From positions 2,232,001-2,296,000 of the forward strand of contig NW_025408677.1 of assembly GCF_020360975.1 (NCBI RefSeq): DNA of 64,000 bases. Reading direction: 5' to 3'. Positions 57,109 through 64,000 of this stretch are shown in pieces; within the stretch, counting starts at the first letter, position 1; every line of letters starts with the position of its first letter. The stretch is from Hirsutella rhossiliensis. Taxonomy: Eukaryota; Ascomycota; Sordariomycetes; Hypocreales; Ophiocordycipitaceae. The position numbers and the translations under genes were made by a program. Below the pieces are notes generated by a model. It saw only the letters and a list, made by a program, of their open reading frames with translations. It did no database searches and was not told the origin of the DNA.

Positions 57109-59579
57109 AGGACTATTCGACGGTACTTATAGCACGCTTTAAGACTTTCTTACTTAACTTAAGGCCTACTACCGGTTTTACCCTACTAAACTCTTAGACC
57201 TAGTTAAAAAGGTACTCTACGTAGGAAATTATTTATCTAGAACGGTACTCGCTTAGTTTAGACCTATTATAAGGGACTTTCTCGATAACTAACTAGCGCG
57301 ATAAGATAATAAGATAGACAAAGTCTTTACTAGTTTCTAAGGATTTAAGGAAGCTATTATAAAGGTATTTAAAATAACCGACGAGGAACGAGAAGCTAAA
57401 TAGAAACTTCGAGAACTCCGATAAAGGATCTTAGTATCGGATTATACTACGAAGTTCCGATAAGTTACCTTAAAGCTTAATTAGGACGACGAACCTCTTA
57501 TATTACGATTCTACGATAGGCTTAAAGAAGAAGTTAAGGACGAGCTCTATAAGGAAAATCGACCTAATAACCTCTTAGACTATATTGCTATAGTAGTACG
57601 AATCGACGATAGATAGTACGCGCGACGCTAAGAAAAGAAATAAGGAAGAGGAAACTAAAACCCTTCCTATAGGAATAACTTTAATTAACGCGCTAACTAT
57701 AAAAAGAAGCGCGAAACTCCTATTGCCTACGCCTATATAACTAACCTAGGCAGGATAGATCTAGATATAATATAGAAAAGTAAAGGAAAGTATTTTAACT
57801 ATAGGAAACTTAGATATTACTTTAAAGAATATAGATAACCTTATAAGGAGAAGAAAACCTACTAGGCACTAGCCCTAGAAGGTAAGAAATACCTAAACGC
57901 TACTAATAGATAAGAACTAAAGTATAAACTCCTTAGTTAGACTATATACTACGACGATAAGTATACGGTATACTTAAGCGATAAGAACGGTACTAGATAG
58001 TTCCTAAAGCCCTTAAAGAAGACCCTTATAATAATATAATAAAGGGATCCTAAAATATAAAAATAAGTTAAATTCGTAGAACTAGAACACCCCCATCCTA
58101 AAAGAGTCTCCTAAGACTAGATTAAGAAGAACGGCAAACGATTCTAGGAGGATATACGAAATAAAGATCGATAATAACGACGGGTAGTCGATAAGTAATA
58201 TAATAAAGAAGATATAGACGTAGCCCTTATACTTATAAAACTTAGATAACTACCTAAAGAGGAATAACGAAGTATCGACGATATAAGCTCTAAAGAATAA
58301 GAAATACTTAAAGAAACGGAAGACGAGAACGAACTCGTACTACTACCCTTACTACTAAGGGAAAATGCTACGATTAAAGAATACGCTCTATACTTCGAAG
58401 AATTTAAAGAAATACTTAAAATTAGAACCTAATAAATACCTTAAATTCTTATAGAAAACTAATAAGCTATATTAATTCGGTATTAACCGGTACTACGCGG
58501 AGGAGACTATACTATAGCTATTGCTATAGTCGATACCTTTATAGCTCTATAACGAGAATAGTAACTATAAAGAGAATTTAGAGACGATCTATAAATACTA
58601 CTTACTTATAAGCACTATAAGTATATTTTATAGATATTATATATCTACCTAGATTATATAATATACTTCTAGATAAAGGTATAATATAACGCCTTCCTAG
58701 TTAGATTTAAGGGATAAGTACTTTTAAAACCCTACCTAAGCATAGAACTAGACTACTAGAAAATCGATTAACGCTACCCGAACGACTAAGTTATATTATT
58801 AGAACCCGATTACGGCACGCTACTTAAATACCGCGATAATTACGGCTTATTAACGAGATATCTTTCGGAGATATATAAAATCTATAAATACGCTAAAATA
58901 GAAGAATAGTATAGCGCTACTCGCTCTAAGGTATCTAAACTATTAATCTTCTAAAGACTTACGTAACGAATTAAATATAATAAAGAAGATTATAACGAAT
59001 ACGTATACCTAAACTATAGAGTTTATAAATATAAAAAAGCATAAGTATAGTATAAACGATATAATGGTATACTAAAAGATTATTAGTAATATATATAAAG
59101 GCTATAGGCCGTATTCGACTAAGGAAGAATCGATACGAAAATACTACGCGAAAAATAGAAAGACGCTAAACGAAAACTTAACCTTTAGTATAAAAACGAA
59201 TAAAATTATAAAGTATAGTACGTAATTAACTACGAAGTAGTATAATATAAACGATATAGCGTTAAGAAATAAGAAATCTTCGATTAGCTATAAGAAATTA
59301 GTCTCTTAAGCACCGATATAATACTACGCGACGAAAATATAAAGAAACGATATTAATAATAAATCGAAGAAGAATACCTAAATAAAACGAATAAAGACTA
59401 AGTAAAAAATAAGGTACGCTATCTATAAAAGGGCTATAGACTAGCATAATACGATAAGATCTAAGGACCCTATATATAGCAACGGTAAGCTATAGCGACT
59501 AAATAGTATTAGATATCTAAATCATAGGATATTATATATATATACTTTTAGACTATAGCGCGATAAGCAATTACGTTTT
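57109..59579 (+). pseudogene. Element B gag with long C-terminal extension
   Basis: The counterpart of the element A gag at a constant offset. The zinc knuckle is at 57791-57832, again with all four ligand codons read as Tyr. One Gly next to the second ligand has become Arg. The 1.7-kb extension after the knuckle is kept, so it belongs to the family and is not a chance insertion in one copy. Confidence 0.62.
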
Positions 59580-62500
59580 ACCTAGAGTCGTTAATCGTTA
59601 CCGACTTATATAGAGATATAAGATAGATCTATATAAACTTACGAATATTAAAGGAGAGGCCTTTAACTATAATAACGGAATTATTAATATAGAGATTAAT
59701 TACCTTAATATTAATATCTAGGGCTACGATAAACGAGTTAACTTCGATATTATAAATATTAAAGAACATAACCTTATATTAGGGCTTCTATAGCTATAGG
59801 AGAGCAACCTACTAATTAACTAGAAAACTAGCTAGCTATATTAGAATAAAGATATAAGTTTCTAGGACTAGTAGATTTAGAAGAAAGTAAAATTTTACGA
59901 TAATTTAGCTACTAAATAGGATAAAAGGGATAACCGTTTAAGTAAATTATTATAGGCTTTAGCGATATAAACGAAAATAGTAACTAAACTAGCGGATATA
60001 ATAAAATCGACTAATAAGACCTACGTACTAACTAACACGGCTATATAACCTAGCATCCGATATAAATAGAATAAAGGATATAATATAAAGATCTAAAGAG
60101 TTATTACTACTTTAAGGAAAGACCTTAAATAAATTAATAAAGAGCTTAAGTTAAAAGAAACTAGCTCTTAAAAGAAAGAATAAAGCTTATAAGATAGAAT
60201 AAAGAATATCCCCTAAGAATACCGGAAATATAATAAACTCTTTAAAGAAGAACTTAAAATAGGGTTACCTAAATATAGCTAATAGGACCACGAAATTTAT
60301 CTTAAGGATAGAATAACGCTAACGTTCTATAAGATCTATAACCTAAACGAAAAGTAACTATAAACGCTACGCGACTACCTTAATAAGAATCTACGAAAAG
60401 GATATATATAAATATTAATATCTAAAGTAAGCTACCTAGTTATATTTATTCTAAAGAAAAACGGTAAGCTATGACTAGTTATCGACTATAGACGCCTAAA
60501 CGATATTATAATAAAGGACCGAATACTATTACCGCTTATATCGGAACTACGAGATCGACTATACGGTAAAAAATAGTTTATAGCCCTCGATCTTAAAGGC
60601 GCCTATAACTTAATATATATAAAGAAGGGATATAAATAGATAATAGCCTTTAAAACGAAATTCGGATTATTCGAATATCTAGTAATATTATTTAGACTTA
60701 TAAATATACTAGCTACCTTCTAACGGATAATTAATAATATCCTACGCGAATACTTAGATATCTTTATAGTAGTATACCTAGATAATATCCTAATCTTCTC
60801 GGATACCCTAGAAGAATATAAGGAATACGTCTATAAGGTACTCCGCGTACTTTAGAATATAAAGTTACTAGTTAAACTAAAGAAAAGTAAGTTCTATATA
60901 TAGGAAGTAAACTTCCTTAGATATACGATCTTACTAAGAGAGATATAAATATAATAAAATAAAATTAACTTAGTTAAAGAATAGCTAACGCTAAAGAACG
61001 TTAAGGATATATAAAGTTTCCTAGGATTTATAAATTACTATCGATAATTTATTAAAGATTTCGGAAAGATTATAGTACTACTATACGACTTAACGAAGAA
61101 GGAAAAAGGATTTATATAGGATAATAAAGCTAACGAAGCTTTCGAATATATTAAGACTATAATTATATAAGAACTAGTCTTAACTACCTTTAATCTAAAA
61201 CAATAAATTAAACTTAAAACCGATATATTAGACTTTACTTTAGGAGTATAAATCGGATAAAAAGATAATAAAGGAAAACTACGACTAATTATATTCTATT
61301 CGAAGAAGCTATATAGCGTAGAACTTAATTACCTTATCTACGATAAAGAATTCCTTATAATTATTTAAGCTTTTAAGGAATTTTAATACTACCTTCTTAG
61401 AAGTAAATATAAAGTTAAGGTCTATATAGATTATAAGAATATCTTATACTTTATAATAATATAATAGTTAAACGGACGATAGATCTAATAGGCCGAATAC
61501 TTATTAGAATTCGACTACGAAATAATCTATAGAAAAGAAATAGAAAACGGTCGAGCTAATGCCCTTAGTTAACGAAGTAACTATAATATAGGAGCACCTA
61601 TAGCGAAAGGATAACTCCTAGAAATCAACGAAAACGGGAACTACTAGCAATAATAGCTAAATATAATATTTAAAGTATAACCCGATAACTTAACTTACTA
61701 AAAGATCCTAAAATAGATAAAAGAATATAAAGTACTAAACGGATATAATATAGAATATTTAAAAGTTCTAATATATAAAAATAAAATCTAGATACTACTA
61801 GAATTATAAGATAAAGTTATATAAGATATATATAAATATCTAATATATAGATACTAAGGAATCCGAAGAATAATAGAATGGATTAAACGATAATATAACT
61901 TCCTATAGCTTAAGGAAGTAGTACGATAAGTTATTAAAGAATATAAACTTTACGTATAAAGTAAAGCTAAACGATATAAACTATACGGAGAATTATAACC
62001 GCTATTAGTACTAGAGAAACTATAGGATTTAATAGCTTTCGACTATATTATAAAGCTACTACCGTTAAAAGAACCTATAACTAACGTTAAGTACGATAGT
62101 ATATTCGTTATTACCGATAGATTAACGAAGTATAGATACTTTTTACCGTATAAAGAAGTAAGTAATATAAAAGAGCTAGTATATATATTCCTATAAATAA
62201 TTATTAGCAATTATAGACTACTAAATAAGATTATCTTTAATAAAGGAAGTACGTTTATAGCTAAATTTTAGTAAGCTCTTATAGTATAATTAAGGACGAA
62301 ATATAAGCTTAGCATAGCTTATTACCTATAAATAGATAGATAAACGGAACGACTTAACTAAACGCTTAAATAATATTTACGATACTATATTAGCTATAAA
62401 TAAAACAATTAAGTTAAATAGCTACTAATAGCGTAACTAGCTTATAATAGCTTAGTTATAGAAATAACTAAGCTCTTACTAGTATACGCTAATTATAAAT

Positions 62501-63059
62501 ATAACCTAGAAGTATTTAAGGTTACTCGATAAGGACTATAAGCGGAACGAGCGATACTATAAGTAGATTAGCTATAAAAATTATATAAAGAAATATAATA
62601 AGAACTTTAATTCGTTAGAGAACGAATATCTACTTACTATAATCGGAAAAGATTATAGGGACTAATCTTTTAAGAGGGGGATATAGTGTACCTTATATAA
62701 CGAAATATTAAAATAAAACGACTAAGCAATAAATTAGATTTTAAGAAACTTAGACCGTTTAAGGTTAAAAAAACCATTTTAAAAGTTAACTACGAACTTT
62801 CGCTATTAATAATAATATAGATATACCTAATATTTTATATCTTATTATTAGAACTAGCGCTATAAAACGCTAAACTATAGAAAAAAATCAAAGTTAATAA
62901 CGATTAAGAATATAAAGTAAAATAAATACTAGATATAAGAAAATAAGGTTAGTAATAAGAATACCTTATTAAGTAAAAGGGATATAGACTAAAGGAAAAT
63001 ACCTAGGAACTACTTAAGTACTTAACCTACTATAGTTCTCTACTCCGATAGTTCTACTA
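59551..63059 (+). pseudogene. Element B pol: protease, RT, RNase H, integrase, chromodomain
   Basis: Same order and frame as the A copy. The RT box is again YLDN (60775-60786), and the integrase second Asp is again Asn, followed by Lys where A has Arg. The chromodomain lies at 62,908-63,040. The damage pattern differs from A at many single sites, which shows that many mutations arose separately in each copy. Confidence 0.85.
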
Positions 63060-63796
63060 GGCGAACCCTTACTTAGAAATATAAGGTTACTAAGAATAGC
63101 ATCCTAGTCTAATACGTCTAAGGCACTAAACGATTAAACCTCGCTAATAGCAATAGTTTCCTTATTTAATAAATAAACTAATTCGTCTCGAGAAGAACGC
63201 GTTATACTATCTTCTTTATTAATAGCTTATATACCCCGCTAAAATAACTTACTACCTCGGTCCTTTAGGAAACGCTTTTATTTCCTAATCCGAGCTAAGC
63301 GAGCTATCGCTTCCTCTAACGCTTCTTTTACTTTCCGTTCGTCTAAATTAATCTTTTACTATTAATTTATAATATAACGAACTAGAAAAAGAAGGAATAT
63401 TAGTAAAAAAGAACGATAGGGAAGGAAAGGGATAAAATAAATAGGCGGACGCTATATTGCACTTATTATAAGAACGGCCTATAGAGGTATATTTAGAATA
63501 CCGATTAAAACGCTCGCCGACTTTATAAGTTAGGCCTAACCGAAAATAACGGGAGCAAGGTATAATTTCGATACCGTAGATCTCGGTCTAGGATACTAGC
63601 TCTAATCGTTAACGCGATTTATCGGAATTACGAGAACGGGATTTTTAAATACGACTAAATATACTATTAGTAGCATATCCCGAAAGGATAAAGGAATAAG
63701 GAACGATATACTTACGTACGACGCGATAAGGGTATATTTATATACGGCGGCTAAGGTAGTAGGTCTTAAGGGCAAGACTAAAAGGAGGGGAGGCAT
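63014..63796 (-). pseudogene. Possible antisense accessory gene of element B
   Basis: The counterpart of the minus-strand frame in A. The Cys-pattern codons at 63527, 63500, 63491 and 63470 are now all Tyr. The 3' splice-like site (TTTACTAATATTCC, then TTTTCTAG) is present and so is the helical segment. One stop of copy A, in the codon after DE, is CGG (Arg) here, so that stop arose by mutation. The ATG-started 64-codon frame at 63796-63602 also matches A with a few conservative changes. Confidence 0.46.
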
Positions 63797-63798
63797 CC
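63780..63798 (+). promoter_or_regulatory. Polypurine tract of element B
   Basis: AAAAGGAGGGGAGGCATCC directly before the right LTR, one base different from the tract of A. Confidence 0.78.
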
Positions 63799-64000
63799 TA
63801 TTACGACTATAGTCTAGTAAACCGCGGGGACTAGTATATATTACGAGGATACGTAACGTAGGAAGTAAGGAATATTAAACGGACCGATGGGCTAATTAAG
63901 TTTAGAGCGACGGGTTACTTTAGCGCTTTGACGCTCTATAGCTAGATCGTAAGATCGCTCTAGCGCCCTAGCGCTCTTAGGCGATAGGATTACTAAGTGC
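63799..64000 (+). repeat. Right LTR of element B, first 202 bases
   Basis: Starts TATTACGACTATAG like the right LTR of A and is cut by the window end. Confidence 0.9.

Larger units (their letters stand above)
40110..64000. other. RIP-type mutated AT-rich block
   Basis: From about 40,110 to the window end, TpG and CpA dinucleotides are almost absent while TpA is hugely over-represented and CpG, CpC and CpT remain. This is the mark of C-to-T change in the CpA context on both strands, as made by repeat-induced point mutation in ascomycetes. Consequences visible here: nearly no ATG, Gln and Trp codons turned to stops, Cys to Tyr, His to Tyr, Asp to Asn. The block includes the nested LTR elements listed separately. 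Confidence 0.93.
56420..64000 (+). mobile_element. Element B: second copy of the A family, cut by the window end
   Basis: Left LTR 56,420-56,883, internal region 56,884-63,798 (6,915 bp, equal to A) and the first 202 bases of the right LTR. All landmarks sit 10,719 bases downstream of their partners in A, so no net insertion or deletion separates the copies. Differences are nearly all C/T or G/A. The five bases before the LTR are ATAAG, but the matching duplication would lie outside the window. It lies at the 3' end of element C. Confidence 0.93.

Overview
The window looks like a piece of a filamentous ascomycete chromosome, most likely a sordariomycete and probably Hypocreales. The evidence is short spliceosomal introns with GTRNGT donors and CTRAY branch sites, gene content of fungal type (Tup1/RCO-1, a Wor1/Sge1-type WOPR regulator, RNase MRP protein Rmp1, Avt-type vacuolar transporter), GC-rich genes, and a repeat block mutated in the style of repeat-induced point mutation (RIP). 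The genus cannot be told from the sequence alone.

The window has two compartments. Positions 1 to about 40,100 are gene-bearing, with fifteen protein genes I can support: rco-1/TUP1, RMP1, an AVT-type amino acid transporter, a Ran1/Ksp1-type kinase, the enolase-phosphatase UTR4, the 25S rRNA methyltransferase BMT2, ribosomal protein uL23, TIM8, a CorA/Alr1/Mnr2 magnesium transporter, the signal peptidase subunit SPC1, the RING-box protein RBX1/HRT1, an Edc1/PNRC-like decapping activator, an FAD oxidoreductase, TDP1, and a WOR1/SGE1 master regulator. Most are housekeeping genes in divergent or convergent pairs. Exon structures were derived by hand and keep phase throughout. Two gaps stand out: 5.7 kb upstream of the Ran1-like kinase and 4.9 kb upstream of the WOR1-like gene. 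Both carry GTAC-rich short repeats and no convincing ORF.

Positions 40,110 to 64,000 are an AT-rich repeat block in which TpG and CpA are almost absent, so ATG codons and ORFs vanish. Reading through the damage shows nested Ty3/Gypsy chromoviruses. An older element (C) supplies gag, protease and RT at about 43.15-45.70 kb and RNase H, integrase and chromodomain at 53.55-56.1 kb. A second-family element (A, 45,701-53,543) was inserted into C between RT and RNase H. It has 464-bp LTRs, a CTATA target duplication and a clear polypurine tract. Removing A plus one CTATA restores C's reading frame exactly. A second copy of the A family (B, from 56,420 to beyond the window end) lies at a constant offset of 10,719 bp from A, so I see no net insertion or deletion between them at any landmark checked.

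The most interesting possible novelty is on the minus strand between the chromodomain and the 3' LTR of both A and B. There, a Cys-rich motif, an intron-like acceptor and a long charged helical segment appear to be the remains of an antisense accessory gene. The A/B family also carries about 1.7 kb of extra coding sequence between the Gag zinc knuckle and the protease.
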